Origin: Castellaniella sp047971665
Lineage (GTDB): Bacteria > Pseudomonadota > Gammaproteobacteria > Burkholderiales > Burkholderiaceae_B
DNA length: 64,000 nucleotides
Assembly (NCBI RefSeq): GCF_047971665.1
Contig: NZ_JBKEAA010000013.1
Span: 1-64,000, forward strand
Reading direction: 5' to 3'
The notes beneath the pieces were generated by a model that was given only the letters and a program-made list of their open reading frames with translations, was not told the origin of the DNA and made no database searches. Both the position numbers and the translations under genes were made by a program. This document shows positions 34,481 to 44,091 of this stretch, in pieces (position 1 is the stretch's first letter; every line of letters starts with the position of its first letter).

Positions 34481-34819
34481 TCATGCCTGCCCGCCCGATC
34501 CCGAAAGCACATTCAACACCAGCACCCCGGCCAGGATCAGCCCGATGCCGACCAGCGCGGCGGCGTCCAGCGCCTGACCAAAGACAAAGTAACCGATCAG
34601 GGCAATGGCGAGGATGCCCACGCCCGACCAGACGGCATAGGCGACTCCGACCGGGATCGTTTTCAACGCCAGCGCCAGCAGATAGAACGCGAGTCCGTAG
34701 CCCAGGGTGGTGATGGCCGAGGGCAGGGGGCGGGTAAAGCCGTTCGACACCTTCAGCGCGGAAGTGGCGATGACTTCGGCCAGAATGGCAATGCTCAGAT
34801 AGATCCAGCTGGGGCTCAT
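34481..34819 (-). CDS. SMR family multidrug efflux transporter (EmrE/QacE type)
   Basis: 112 residues, four transmembrane helices, working as an antiparallel dimer that swaps protons for lipophilic cations. The essential membrane glutamate is E15 (AILAEVIATSALK), Tyr and Trp of the drug pocket are in GVAYAVWSGVGI, and the fourth helix IGLILAGVLVLNVLS is intact. The sequence is of the EmrE/QacE branch rather than the guanidinium exporter Gdx/SugE, judging by the SALKVSNGFT and WSGVGI motifs; no guanidine riboswitch is seen upstream. Same strand as the Smr-domain gene, 48 bp downstream of it. Confidence 0.9.
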   Translation of the reverse strand: MSPSWIYLSIAILAEVIATSALKVSNGFTRPLPSAITTLGYGLAFYLLALALKTIPVGVAYAVWSGVGILAIALIGYFVFGQALDAAALVGIGLILAGVLVLNVLSGSGGQA

Positions 34820-34867
34820 GAGAGACTCCGGTAAGGCGCGGGCGGCGATGCCGGGTGGCAGCCGTGG

Positions 34868-35653
34868 TTAATCCCGGGGTGGGGCGGTCAGACGCAGCAG
34901 GGCGTGCAGGGCGCCTTCTCCGCCTTCGTGTTCATGGCACTGGACCCAGGCCTGGATGGCTTCCAGGCGGCACAGGTGCTGGCGGATCGCGGCTTTCAGA
35001 ACGGGCTCGCCCCGGCGCGAGCCGATCCCTTTGCCGTGAATGATGCGCACACAGCGGATGTCGTGCGTCAGGCATGAGGCCAGGAACCGGTCCAGCCGCT
35101 CGCGGGCCTGATCCAGTGTGCTGCCATGCAGATCCAGTGATGCTTGAGGAATCCATTTGCCGCGTCGCAGCCCGCGCAGCAGATCCGGGCCGCAGCCTGT
35201 TTGCAGGAAGGCGTCGGCTTCGGGATCGAACGCCGGCGCTTTGCGCCGTTGCCGGGGCGCGGTGGGAGGCGTCCGGGCCGCAGCGGTGGCGCCTTGGGCG
35301 TGTTGCCGCCTGGCCTGCAGCAGGCTGTCGGGGCCGCGCGGCCCGCCCCCCGCCCGGGCGCGGGGACCGTGATCCGGCAACGGTTGCACGAACCGCATGG
35401 CCTGGCGGAACAGCGCGCGGTCGGCGGGGTCCAGCGAGGGCGTTCCGGCCTGTGGGGGCAGGTCGTCCGAGGCGCTTGAGTCCGGACCGACGTGTTTTGC
35501 CTCCGGCCCGGCGTGTCGAGCGTTTGCCGGACTGTTCCGGCCTCCGCGCTTCGAGCCCTGAGGCTTGGGGCGAGAAAGGGCGGGTGGTTCCGGGGGAGCC
35601 GCTTCGGTGCGCAGCCGGCGCAGGTCGGCCAGGGAGGGCTTAGATGCCTTCAT
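34868..35653 (-). CDS. Smr-domain protein (MutS2-like small MutS-related domain)
   Basis: 261 residues. The first 150 are Pro/Ala/Arg-rich and disordered; a linker DPEADAFLQTGCGPDLLRGLRRGKWIPQ precedes the Smr domain at about 170-255, with SLDLHGSTLDQARERLDRFL and the catalytic-type loop VRIIHGKGIGSRRGEPVLK. Smr domains are nucleases or nucleic-acid-binding units; the cellular role in this YdaL/SmrA-like group is uncertain. Its start codon overlaps the trxB stop by 14 nt, so trxB and this gene are probably coupled. ATG 35653 matches the KPSLADLRRLR start of homologues. Confidence 0.88.
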   Translation of the reverse strand: MKASKPSLADLRRLRTEAAPPEPPALSRPKPQGSKRGGRNSPANARHAGPEAKHVGPDSSASDDLPPQAGTPSLDPADRALFRQAMRFVQPLPDHGPRARAGGGPRGPDSLLQARRQHAQGATAAARTPPTAPRQRRKAPAFDPEADAFLQTGCGPDLLRGLRRGKWIPQASLDLHGSTLDQARERLDRFLASCLTHDIRCVRIIHGKGIGSRRGEPVLKAAIRQHLCRLEAIQAWVQCHEHEGGEGALHALLRLTAPPRD

Positions 35654-36599
35654 TCTCCAGCCAGCGTTGTGCGTCCAGCGCGGCCATGCAGCCGGTGCCG
35701 GCGCTGGTGATGGCCTGGCGGTAGACATGATCCTGCACGTCGCCAGCGGCGAAGACGCCCTCCACGGAGGTCATGGTCGCCAGCCCCTTGAGACCGCTAC
35801 GGGTGACGATATAGCCGTTTTCCATGGTGATCTGTCCCTCGAAGATCGCCGTGTTGGGTTTGTGTCCGATCGCGATGAAGGCGCCGGTGACCGCCAGGTT
35901 CTCGGTCTCGCCGCTGCGATTGTCGCGCAGCCGCACGCCGGTGACGCCGGAATCGTCGCCCAGGACCTGATCCAGTTCGCGAAACAGCGCCAGGCGCATG
36001 TTGCCGTGTTCGACCTTGTCCATCAGCTTGTCGATCAGGATGGGCTCGGCGCGGAACTTGTCGCGCCGGTGTACCAGGGTGACGGTGCGGCAGATATTGG
36101 ACAGGTACAGGGCTTCTTCGACAGCGGTGTTGCCGCCGCCGACCACGACGACGTCCTGGTTCTTGTAAAAAAAGCCGTCGCAGGTGGCGCAGGCCGATAC
36201 GCCGCGGCCCATGAACGTCTGTTCGGACGGCAGCCCCAGGTACTGGGCTGAGGCCCCCGTGGCGAGGATCAGGGCGTCGCATGTGTAGGTCTCCCCCGTA
36301 TCGCCGGTCAGCGTGAAGGGACGTTGCGACAGGTCCACGCTGGCGATATGGTCGAACACTATTTCCGTGTTGAAACGCTGGGCGTGCTCCATGAACCGCT
36401 GCATCAGATCGGGGCCCTGGACGCCGGCGACATCGGCCGGCCAGTTGTCGACTTCGGTCGTGGTCATCAATTGACCGCCTTGCTCCAGGCCGGTGATCAG
36501 GACCGGGTTCAGATTGGCGCGGGCGGCGTAGACGGCGGCGGTGTAACCTGCCGGACCGGACCCGAGAATGATGAGTTTGGCGTGTTTTGCGCTGGGCAT
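35640..36599 (-). CDS. trxB: Thioredoxin-disulfide reductase
   Basis: 319-residue FAD- and NADPH-dependent enzyme that keeps thioredoxin reduced. FAD motif GSGPAG at 13-18, redox-active CATC at 137-140, NADPH motif VVVGGGNTAVEEALYLS right after, and C-terminal FAD-binding GVFAAGDVQDHVYRQAITSAGTGC. ATG 36599 chosen; the frame is open far upstream across ftsK, which is only antisense. It is divergent from ftsK with just 45 bp between start codons, an order well known in proteobacteria. Confidence 0.97.
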   Translation of the reverse strand: MPSAKHAKLIILGSGPAGYTAAVYAARANLNPVLITGLEQGGQLMTTTEVDNWPADVAGVQGPDLMQRFMEHAQRFNTEIVFDHIASVDLSQRPFTLTGDTGETYTCDALILATGASAQYLGLPSEQTFMGRGVSACATCDGFFYKNQDVVVVGGGNTAVEEALYLSNICRTVTLVHRRDKFRAEPILIDKLMDKVEHGNMRLALFRELDQVLGDDSGVTGVRLRDNRSGETENLAVTGAFIAIGHKPNTAIFEGQITMENGYIVTRSGLKGLATMTSVEGVFAAGDVQDHVYRQAITSAGTGCMAALDAQRWLENEGI

Positions 36600-36644
36600 C
36601 GCTGAAAATCCGTTGAACTTTGACCCCGCAATTATAATGACGGG

Positions 36645-38999
36645 ATGGCAAGAATTCCGGCGACCCCTACACGCTCCTCCCGCAACGTGCGCAACGGCCC
36701 CTCTCCTTTGCAGACACGCCTGTCTGGCTTGTTCCGCGAGGCCCGATGGGTGCTGCTGGCGGCTCTGGCCTGTTGGCTGATCCTGGTGCTGGCCACCTGG
36801 AATCGCACCGACCCGGGCTGGTCCCATTCCGTCTTCGGCGACACGATCTACAACTGGGGCGGCACTTTTGGCGCGTATGTCGCCGATCTGCTGCTGTACC
36901 TGTTCGGCGCATCCGCCTGGCTGTGGGTGCTGCTGTTGCTGCGTCGGGTGGCGGCGGGATTCTATCGCCTGTCCCGGGTCGTGCTGCCCAGCCGTGTCCC
37001 GGAATTGCTGCCGCGCGTGCGCTGGGAGGTCGGGATCGGTTTTGCCCTGCTGTTCCTGGGCTGCATGGGGGTCGAGGCTCTGCGGTTGCAGGGGTGGGCG
37101 GGGCATCTGCCGGCGGGCGCGGGCGGGCAACTGGGTCAGCTCCTGGCGGGCGCATTGGCCCGACTGCTGGGCGAGGCGGGCAGCACCTTGCTGCTGCTGG
37201 CCTTCATCGTCGCGGGCACCAGTCTGTTTTTCGGTTTTTCATGGCTGAACGTCTCCGAGCGCGTCGGCCATGCCCTCGAACTTGCCTGGCGTCGCCTGTG
37301 GGATCTGAAAAACGCCTGGCAGGACCGGCGCGTGGGGGTCACGGCGCAGGCCGAACGCCAGGAAATCGTCGAAACGCGCCAGACCCAGCTGGTGCACGAG
37401 CAGCCGGTCCGTATCGAGCCCACCGTCACCACGGTACCCAAATCGCCGCGCGTCCAGCAGGAAAAACAACAGCCCTTGTTCACGCCGCGCGAGGACCCGG
37501 CGATGGCCGGCAGCCTGCCGGCCCTGTCGCTGCTGGACCCGGTCGAGCAGACCCAGGAAACCGTCTCCCCGGAGACCATCGAATACACCTCGCGCCTGAT
37601 CGAGAAAAAACTGTCCGATTTCGGCGTCAGCGTCACCGTCGTGGCCGCCCAAGCCGGGCCGGTCATCACGCGCTACGAGATCGAGCCGGCCACCGGCGTC
37701 AAGGGCAGCCAGATCGTCAATCTGGCCAAGGACCTGGCCCGCGCGCTCAGCCTGGTGCGCATCCGGGTGGTGGAGACCATCCCGGGCAAGAACCTGATGG
37801 GGCTCGAGCTGCCCAATCCCCGGCGCCAGACGGTGCGGCTGTCCGAAATCCTGGGGTCCCAGGTCTACCACGAGAGCGCGTCCCTGCTGACGATGGCGCT
37901 GGGCAAGGACATCGCCGGCAACCCGGTGGTGGCCGACCTGGGCAAGATGCCGCACCTGCTGGTGGCCGGGACCACGGGTTCGGGCAAGTCGGTCGGGATC
38001 AATGCCATGATCCTGTCGCTCCTGTACAAGGCCGACGCCACCCAGGTGCGTCTGATCCTGATCGATCCCAAGATGCTGGAAATGTCCGTCTACGAGGGCA
38101 TTCCGCATTTGCTGGCCCCCGTGGTCACCGACATGCGCCATGCCTCCAATGCCCTGAACTGGTGCGTGGCCGAAATGGAAAAGCGCTACAAGCTCATGAG
38201 CAAGCTCGGGGTGCGCAATCTGGCGGGGTACAACACCAAGATCCGCGAGGCCCAGAAGCGCGAGGAGCTCATTCCCAATCCCTTCTCGCTGACGCCCGAT
38301 GCGCCCGAGCCCCTGGGCCCGCTGCCCATGATCGTGGTGGTGATCGACGAGCTGGCCGACCTGATGATGGTGGTGGGCAAAAAGGTCGAGGAACTCATCG
38401 CCCGGCTGGCCCAGAAGGCCCGCGCCGCCGGCATTCACCTGATTCTGGCGACGCAGCGCCCCAGCGTGGATGTCATCACCGGTCTGATCAAGGCCAATAT
38501 CCCCACGCGGATCGCCTTCCAGGTCTCCTCCAAGGTCGATTCCCGGACCATCCTGGACCAGATGGGCGCCGAGACCCTGCTGGGACAGGGCGACATGCTC
38601 TACCAGCCGCCGGGGACCAGCGTGCCCACGCGGGTTCATGGCGCCTTTGTCCATGATGATGAGGTGCATCGCGTGGTCGAGGCCCTGAAGGCCGAGGGCG
38701 AGCCGGATTATGTCGAAGGGCTCCTCGAAGGCGCCAGCGAGGGCGAGACCGGCGACGGCGTCAGTTCCGTCACGGGCTTTGCCGATACGGAAAGCGATCC
38801 GCTGTACGATCAGGCCGTCGAAGTCGTCATGCGCAGCCGCCGGGCGTCGATCTCCTTCGTGCAGCGCAATCTGCGCATTGGCTACAACCGTTCCGCCCGC
38901 ATCCTCGAACAGATGGAGCGGGCCGGCTTGGTGTCTCCGCAGCAGCCCAACGGCAACCGTGACATTCTGGTGCCGGCCTCGCCCGGCGAGGACGAGTGA
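36645..38999 (+). CDS. ftsK: DNA translocase FtsK
   Basis: Septum-located DNA pump that coordinates chromosome segregation with division and activates XerCD at dif. 784 residues, shorter than E. coli FtsK because the linker is short. Four to five N-terminal membrane helices to about residue 200, a linker rich in Gln/Val/Pro to about 280, the motor with Walker A GTTGSGKS at 442-449 and Walker B IVVVIDELADLMMV, and the DNA-reading gamma winged helix at the end (SDPLYDQAVEVVMRSRRASISFVQRNLRIGYNRSARILEQME). A TATAAT hexamer lies at 36633-36638 only 6 bp before the ATG. lolA follows after 5 bp. Confidence 0.96.
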   Translation: MARIPATPTRSSRNVRNGPSPLQTRLSGLFREARWVLLAALACWLILVLATWNRTDPGWSHSVFGDTIYNWGGTFGAYVADLLLYLFGASAWLWVLLLLRRVAAGFYRLSRVVLPSRVPELLPRVRWEVGIGFALLFLGCMGVEALRLQGWAGHLPAGAGGQLGQLLAGALARLLGEAGSTLLLLAFIVAGTSLFFGFSWLNVSERVGHALELAWRRLWDLKNAWQDRRVGVTAQAERQEIVETRQTQLVHEQPVRIEPTVTTVPKSPRVQQEKQQPLFTPREDPAMAGSLPALSLLDPVEQTQETVSPETIEYTSRLIEKKLSDFGVSVTVVAAQAGPVITRYEIEPATGVKGSQIVNLAKDLARALSLVRIRVVETIPGKNLMGLELPNPRRQTVRLSEILGSQVYHESASLLTMALGKDIAGNPVVADLGKMPHLLVAGTTGSGKSVGINAMILSLLYKADATQVRLILIDPKMLEMSVYEGIPHLLAPVVTDMRHASNALNWCVAEMEKRYKLMSKLGVRNLAGYNTKIREAQKREELIPNPFSLTPDAPEPLGPLPMIVVVIDELADLMMVVGKKVEELIARLAQKARAAGIHLILATQRPSVDVITGLIKANIPTRIAFQVSSKVDSRTILDQMGAETLLGQGDMLYQPPGTSVPTRVHGAFVHDDEVHRVVEALKAEGEPDYVEGLLEGASEGETGDGVSSVTGFADTESDPLYDQAVEVVMRSRRASISFVQRNLRIGYNRSARILEQMERAGLVSPQQPNGNRDILVPASPGEDE

Positions 39000-39004
39000 C
39001 TCCC

Positions 39005-39658
39005 ATGATCGCCTGCTTTTCGAATCGCCGTCGAGCTCTGGCCGCTGCCACGCTGTCGTGTTGCCTGGCGGTATGGCCCGGTCTTTCTCGGGCGGTCGAT
39101 ACGGCCCAGGTCCAGCTGCAGTCCTTCGTGAGCCGTGTCCATGCCGCCATCGGTCAGTTCAGCCAGGAACGGACCGATGCCAGGGGGCTCGCCCAAAAAC
39201 CCCAAAGTGGGTCCTTCGCCTTCCAGCGGCCCGGCAAGTTTCGCTGGGATGTCCGCGCTCCCTATCAGCAGCTGATCGTCTCCGACGGCAGCCGTGTGTA
39301 CCAGTATGATCCCGACCTGGCGCAGGTCACCGAGCGCCGCGCCAGCCAGGCTGTCGGGGCTTCGCCGGCCGCGCTCTTGTTCGGCTCGGGTTCGCTGGAC
39401 GACGCCTTCGACCTGCAGCCCCGGCCCGATCGCGACGGCCTGCAATGGCTGCGCGCCGTGCCCAAGACTCCGGATGCCGGCTTCGTCCACGTGGATATCG
39501 CGTTTTCCGACGGGCTGCCGCGCCAGCTCGAATTGCTGGATGCCTTTGGCCAGATCTCGCGCATCGTCTTTACTGGCCTGAAGTCCAACCCCGAGATTCC
39601 CGCCGGGCAGTTCCGGTTCACGGTCCCCAAGGGTGCCGATCTCGTGAAGATGGAATGA
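39005..39658 (+). CDS. lolA: Outer-membrane lipoprotein carrier protein LolA
   Basis: Periplasmic chaperone that carries lipoproteins from LolCDE to LolB. 217 residues with a signal peptide (LAAATLSCCLAVWPGLSRAV). Mature features: FSQERTDARG, GSFAFQRPGKFRWDVRAPYQQLIVSDGSRVYQYDPDLAQVT, and the C-terminal FTGLKSNPEIPAGQFRFTVPKGADLV. Start at ATG 39005; an in-frame GTG at 38996 overlaps the ftsK stop. Its last codons overlap the rarA start by 4 bp (ATGA), an ftsK-lolA-rarA operon. Confidence 0.95.
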   Translation: MIACFSNRRRALAAATLSCCLAVWPGLSRAVDTAQVQLQSFVSRVHAAIGQFSQERTDARGLAQKPQSGSFAFQRPGKFRWDVRAPYQQLIVSDGSRVYQYDPDLAQVTERRASQAVGASPAALLFGSGSLDDAFDLQPRPDRDGLQWLRAVPKTPDAGFVHVDIAFSDGLPRQLELLDAFGQISRIVFTGLKSNPEIPAGQFRFTVPKGADLVKME

Positions 39659-41058
39659 TGAACGGGCAGGGCGATCTGCTGGGCGACGATCCGGACCTCG
39701 CGCAGGCCGCGATGCCGGCCCGGTCAGGCGCCCGGCACAGGCAGGGCGCGCCGGCGACCGATCCGCTCCAGGCCCTCTCCGGCGCGCCGCTGGCCGATGC
39801 CTTGCGGCCCCGTTCGCTGGACGAGGTGATCGGCCAGACCCATCTGCTGGGGCCGGGCCGTCCTCTGCGGCTGGCCTTCGAGTCCGGCACACCGCATTCC
39901 ATGATTCTGTGGGGGCCGCCCGGTGTCGGCAAGACGACCCTGGCACGCCTGATGGCGACCGCCTTCAAGTGTGAATTCATCGCCTTGTCCGCCGTGTTTT
40001 CGGGTGTCAAGGACATCAGGGCCGCGATCGAACAGGCTCAGCGCCACCAGTCCATGGGCAAGCACACGCTCCTGTTCGTGGATGAAATCCACCGGTTCAA
40101 CAAGGCCCAGCAGGATGCGCTGTTGCCCTACGCAGAAAGCGGCCTGGTCACCTTCGTTGGCGCCACCACCGAGAATCCCTCTTTCGAGGTGAACTCCGCG
40201 CTCTTGTCGCGGGCGCAGGTCTACGTGCTCAAATCGCTGACCGAGGCGGAACTCACCCAACTGTTCGAGCGGGTGCGCAAAGTCGCGCTGGGTGCGCTTC
40301 AGTTCGATGATCCGGCACGGGATACGCTCATTGGTTACGCCGACGGAGATGCCAGACGGTTCCTGAACCTGCTGGAGCAGTCGCGCACCGCCGCCGAGGC
40401 GTCCGGCCTGACCACGATCAGCGTCGATTTCCTGCAAAACGCCCTGACCCTCAACAGCCGTCGTTTCGACAAGAGCGGGGACAATTTCTACGACCAGATC
40501 TCGGCCTTGCACAAGTCGGTGCGCGGCTCGCATCCGGATGCGGCGCTGTACTGGTTCACGCGGATGCTGGATGGCGGCGCAGACCCCCGCTATCTGGCCC
40601 GGCGCATTGTCCGTATGGCCTGGGAAGACATCGGCCTGGCCGACCCGAGGGCCATGCAGATCGCCAACGATGCGGCCTCGACCTATGAGCGGCTGGGCAG
40701 CCCCGAAGGAGAACTGGCTCTGGGGCAGGCGGTGATCTATCTGGCCATGGCGGCCAAGAGCAACGCCGGCTACAACGCGTACAACCGGGCACGCGCCTTT
40801 GTCAAGCAGGACAAAAGCCGGGAGGTTCCGGTACATTTGCGCAATGCGCCGACCAAGCTCATGAAGGAACTGGGCTACGGGCATGCCTACCGGTATGCCC
40901 ACGATGAGCCCAATGCCTATGCGGCGGGTGAGACCTATCTGCCCGACGGCATGCTGGAGCCGGGTTGGTATCAGCCCGTGCCCAGGGGGCTGGAAATCAG
41001 GATCGCCGAGAAGCTGGCCCTGCTGAGAAAGTGGGACGAAGAGGCCGGGGATGCGTGA
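39655..41058 (+). CDS. rarA: Replication-associated recombination protein A (MgsA/RarA AAA+ ATPase)
   Basis: 467-residue clamp-loader-like ATPase that acts at stalled forks. N-terminal 40 residues are variable; LADALRPRSLDEVIGQTHLLG, Walker A GPPGVGKTT at 87-95, Walker B LLFVDEIHRFNKAQQDALLP near 140, sensor VTFVGATTENPSFEVNSALLSRA, and the C-terminal tetramerisation part with DPRYLARRIVRMAWEDIGLADPRA and a YLPDGM end. The ATGATG at 39655/39658 overlaps lolA; 39655 is chosen. It ends at the edge of the low-GC island. Confidence 0.95.
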   Translation: MMNGQGDLLGDDPDLAQAAMPARSGARHRQGAPATDPLQALSGAPLADALRPRSLDEVIGQTHLLGPGRPLRLAFESGTPHSMILWGPPGVGKTTLARLMATAFKCEFIALSAVFSGVKDIRAAIEQAQRHQSMGKHTLLFVDEIHRFNKAQQDALLPYAESGLVTFVGATTENPSFEVNSALLSRAQVYVLKSLTEAELTQLFERVRKVALGALQFDDPARDTLIGYADGDARRFLNLLEQSRTAAEASGLTTISVDFLQNALTLNSRRFDKSGDNFYDQISALHKSVRGSHPDAALYWFTRMLDGGADPRYLARRIVRMAWEDIGLADPRAMQIANDAASTYERLGSPEGELALGQAVIYLAMAAKSNAGYNAYNRARAFVKQDKSREVPVHLRNAPTKLMKELGYGHAYRYAHDEPNAYAAGETYLPDGMLEPGWYQPVPRGLEIRIAEKLALLRKWDEEAGDA

Positions 41059-41642
41059 AATCAGAAAACAAGAGACGTCCACTCCTTTCCTCCTCCTGTC
41101 CTGAAAACTGGCGAGCGTACTGAAGTGGTGCTCATCGACCATCAAGGTCAGGATTCACATCGTTGACTCGTAAAAGCATCAGTCCGTTGGGGCTGATGCA
41201 GGGCTATGCCAGCGCGTTGCGCATGTTGGCGGATCCACGGCCATTCGCATGGTGAGCCGTGACTCAAGCGACACTGCGCAGGATATCCGCACCCGGTTCA
41301 AGTGGTGCAAACAGGCTGTCGTCTTTTCTCGAGCTGTCAGCGATGCGGCAGCCGTTCCCCCAATCAGTGGTTCGACGATGCGGACAGGTCGTGAGCATGT
41401 TCTGCAGGTACGAGGCTGGGCCGTGGACATCATCTGGAGGGCTGCGCCAGATGCCTGACCGATTTCTGAATCTCGTCAAACAGATCAATTATTTGTGCAA
41501 TGTGCACTTTATGCGGTATCGGCATGCCTGAATTGACTAACTAAAAAAATGCAACTGCTGAGAAAATAATCTCCAAATCTCGTAGCGTCTCGAGACATTC
41601 AAGTATGAATTTGTATCTCAAAGGAATTTGGCGGAGGCTCAC
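41059..41642. other. Gene-free spacer at the island edge
   Basis: 584 bp between rarA and the adhesin gene. Short open frames exist on both strands (for example 41249-41458 plus, 41179-41433 minus) but none has a ribosome site, a known domain or codon use like its neighbours. Base composition falls from GC-rich to AT-rich towards 41540. I see no insertion sequence or tRNA here. Confidence 0.5.
41587..41596. promoter_or_regulatory. 10-bp palindrome upstream of the adhesin gene
   Basis: GTCTCGAGAC, a perfect palindrome 46 bp before the adhesin ATG in an AT-rich leader that also contains TATGAAT and TTGTATCT. Possible operator; regulator unknown. Confidence 0.3.
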
Positions 41643-44030
41643 ATGAACAAGATCCATAAAATCATCTGGAATGATCGGACGAGAACCTATGTGGTCGTTC
41701 CGGAAACCGCTCAAGGTCGTGGGAAACGATCCGGATCGGCGGATGCCCGCAATCGTACGACGGTGCAAGTCGGAACCGCGGAGCGGGTTGCAGCGGCGAT
41801 TGCCAGGATGGCCTTCGCGTGCATCGGTGTATTGGGTTTCGCAAGTTTTTCGTATGCGGGAGGTTGCTCTGCAACCAGTAACGATTGCCACTTCTATAGT
41901 GTCGGAAATACGACCAGCAGCACGGGAAATTACAATAATAACGGTGCTACCGGGACAGACGCGCTGGCGGCCGGAGTAAAGGCCAACGCTGCGGGAAAAA
42001 ACGCCACGGCTGTAGGCCATATGGCCAAGGCATCAAAGGAAGGTACGACAGCAGTCGGCTCTGAGGCGGGCGCCACGAATACAAATGCCACAGCTGTAGG
42101 AAATAAAGCCAAGGCTTCGCAGCCCAACACCACGGCTGTAGGGAATAACGCCAAGGCTTCGCAGGCATCCGCCACGGCCGTTGGCGATGGGGCGAATGCG
42201 ACCTCGAAGGGTAGCGTTGCTTTAGGTGCCGCGAAAGCAAATGGGACGAATTCCATTGCTCTTGGGTCAGCCTCGTCCTCGCGGGGGACCAGCTCTATCA
42301 GTATAGGAAATAAGTCGGACAGCACCGGAGGTGGCCCATCTGCGGTAGCGAATTATGCGATCAGTATTGGCGATTCAGCAAATGCCTCTAAGAACGAGAC
42401 CATCGGAATTGGCCATAGTGCCAAAGCAACTGGGGGCTCTGCCGTGAGTATCGGTTCGGGCTCGAACTCCACAGGGACAAACAGTCTTGCGCTGGGTGCC
42501 AGTGCGAGTGCGAGCGCGAACAATGCGATCGGCATGGGCAATGCGGCGCAGGCAACTCAGGACGGTGCCATCGGCATCGGCCAGAGGTCGAATGCTTCCG
42601 GAGTCAATGCGGTGAGCCTGGGCCAGGAATCGAAGGCGACGGAAAGCAACACTGTCGCGCTGGGAGCCATGGCTGAAGCGACGGCAGAAAATGCTGTTGG
42701 CCTGGGCAATACGGCGAAAGCAAGTGGTGTAAATGCCATTGGCATTGGTACGTTGTCGACAGCCTCTGGCGCCGATGCTGTTGGCATGGGCAATGCGGCG
42801 AGCGCAATGGGAGACTATGCCATTGGCATCGGCTCGAACTCGAATGCTTCCGGGCTCAATGCGGTTGGTATGGGACGGTCGTCAACGGCTGCAGGACAAA
42901 ACAGTCTTGCGCTGGGTGCCAGTGCGAGTGCGACCGCGAACAATGCGATCGGCATGGGACGGTCGTCAACGGCTGCAGGACAAAACAGTCTTGCGCTGGG
43001 TGTCAGTGCGAACGCGAGCGGGAAAAATGCGATTGCAATGGGCACGAATTCCGAGGCGAGTGGAGAGCAATCGGTTGCCGTTGGGGTGGGAAATCAGGTA
43101 ACGGGCGATCACTCCGGGGCTTTCGGGGATCCGAATGTAGTCAGTGGTAAGAGGAGTTATGCCGTTGGCAATCGCAACACCATTGCCAACGACAATACGT
43201 TCGTATTGGGCAATAACGTGAGCACCACGCAAGATAACGGTGTAGTGCTGGGTGCCGACTCAACTGATCGGGAGGCGACAACCGAGACGGGTTCGACGAT
43301 CAATGATCAGGCGTATACGTATGCTGGCCAGGGGAATTCTTCATTTGGCGTGGTCAGCGTGGGGAAGGAGGGCGCCGAGCGCCAGGTGATCAATGTCGCA
43401 GCCGGGGAGGTAAGCGCCACCAGCACGGATGCCGTGAATGGCAGTCAGCTCTACACGGTAGAGCAGGCTGTCCAGGTTCCGCTGAGTTTTGCGGCGGACA
43501 GCGGTACGCCAACGGCGCGTCGGCTCGGTCAGACTGTCGCCATCACTGGGGATGGGAACAACATCTCCACAGAGACCACCTCGAATGGCGTCAGTGTGCG
43601 GCTTTCGAATGATCTGCATATTCAGTCGCTGACGGCCACTCAGCAGATTGCGATAGAAAATGGTCCCGTCATGACTCAGAACGGCATAGATATGCGGGGG
43701 CAGAAAATCACGAATGTCGCACCGGGGACAGCGGGCACCGATGCAGTGAATGTAAATCAGCTGAATCGGGTGTCCAAGCGGATCGATTCTGTCGACAATC
43801 GAGCCAGTGCGGGTGTCGCGGCAGCCATGGCTGTAGCCGGTTTGCCTCAGGCGTATTTGCCGGGCAAGAGCATGGTCAGTGTTGCTGGTTCAACTTGGCG
43901 TGGCGAAGGCGGTTATGCGGTGGGTATGTCCCATGTGACTGAAAATGGGAACTGGGTTCTCAAGGCGGCTGCAAATGGTTCTTCGCGAAGCGATTTTGGT
44001 GGCACGATCGGTGTCGGATATCAATGGTAA
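41643..44030 (+). CDS. Trimeric autotransporter adhesin (YadA/Hia type)
   Basis: 795 residues. Extended signal peptide region begins MNKIHKIIWNDRTRTYVVVPE and ends FASFSYAG near residue 73. The head, about 95-555, is a long run of YadA-head repeats of roughly 14 residues (xxAxAxGxxAxA; NAIGMGNAAQATQ, NSLALGASASAS). A neck motif follows (RQVINVAAGEVSATSTDAVNGSQL), then a very short stalk with a second neck-like ITNVAPGTAGTDAVNVNQL, and the 75-residue YadA anchor ending WRGEGGYAVGMSH and GGTIGVGYQW with a terminal aromatic. It trimerises in the outer membrane and binds host or cell surfaces. GGAGG lies 5 bp before ATG 41643. GC is below the window average; the next gene encodes a lipoprotein probably cotranscribed. 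Confidence 0.95.
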   Translation: MNKIHKIIWNDRTRTYVVVPETAQGRGKRSGSADARNRTTVQVGTAERVAAAIARMAFACIGVLGFASFSYAGGCSATSNDCHFYSVGNTTSSTGNYNNNGATGTDALAAGVKANAAGKNATAVGHMAKASKEGTTAVGSEAGATNTNATAVGNKAKASQPNTTAVGNNAKASQASATAVGDGANATSKGSVALGAAKANGTNSIALGSASSSRGTSSISIGNKSDSTGGGPSAVANYAISIGDSANASKNETIGIGHSAKATGGSAVSIGSGSNSTGTNSLALGASASASANNAIGMGNAAQATQDGAIGIGQRSNASGVNAVSLGQESKATESNTVALGAMAEATAENAVGLGNTAKASGVNAIGIGTLSTASGADAVGMGNAASAMGDYAIGIGSNSNASGLNAVGMGRSSTAAGQNSLALGASASATANNAIGMGRSSTAAGQNSLALGVSANASGKNAIAMGTNSEASGEQSVAVGVGNQVTGDHSGAFGDPNVVSGKRSYAVGNRNTIANDNTFVLGNNVSTTQDNGVVLGADSTDREATTETGSTINDQAYTYAGQGNSSFGVVSVGKEGAERQVINVAAGEVSATSTDAVNGSQLYTVEQAVQVPLSFAADSGTPTARRLGQTVAITGDGNNISTETTSNGVSVRLSNDLHIQSLTATQQIAIENGPVMTQNGIDMRGQKITNVAPGTAGTDAVNVNQLNRVSKRIDSVDNRASAGVAAAMAVAGLPQAYLPGKSMVSVAGSTWRGEGGYAVGMSHVTENGNWVLKAAANGSSRSDFGGTIGVGYQW
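42481..43002 (+). repeat. Near-identical DNA repeats inside the adhesin head
   Basis: A 49-bp stretch at 42870-42918 recurs exactly at 42954-43002, offset 84 bp (28 codons). In addition 42481-42539 and 42901-42959 are identical except one base, offset 420 bp (140 codons). All offsets keep frame, so recombination would lengthen or shorten the head without breaking the gene. Confidence 0.85.
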
Positions 44031-44091
44031 ACATGAGGAGCACTTCTGAGTAGAACGAAGTCTACTGATTTGCTTATCGGGTGAAAATTCT

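Noticed and set aside
41179..41531. Short open frames on both strands after rarA
   Set aside because: No ribosome site, no recognisable domain, conflicting strands.
41643..44030. The regular repeats as a CRISPR array
   Set aside because: Repeats are in frame in one coding sequence, have no uniform spacers, and translate to YadA head units.
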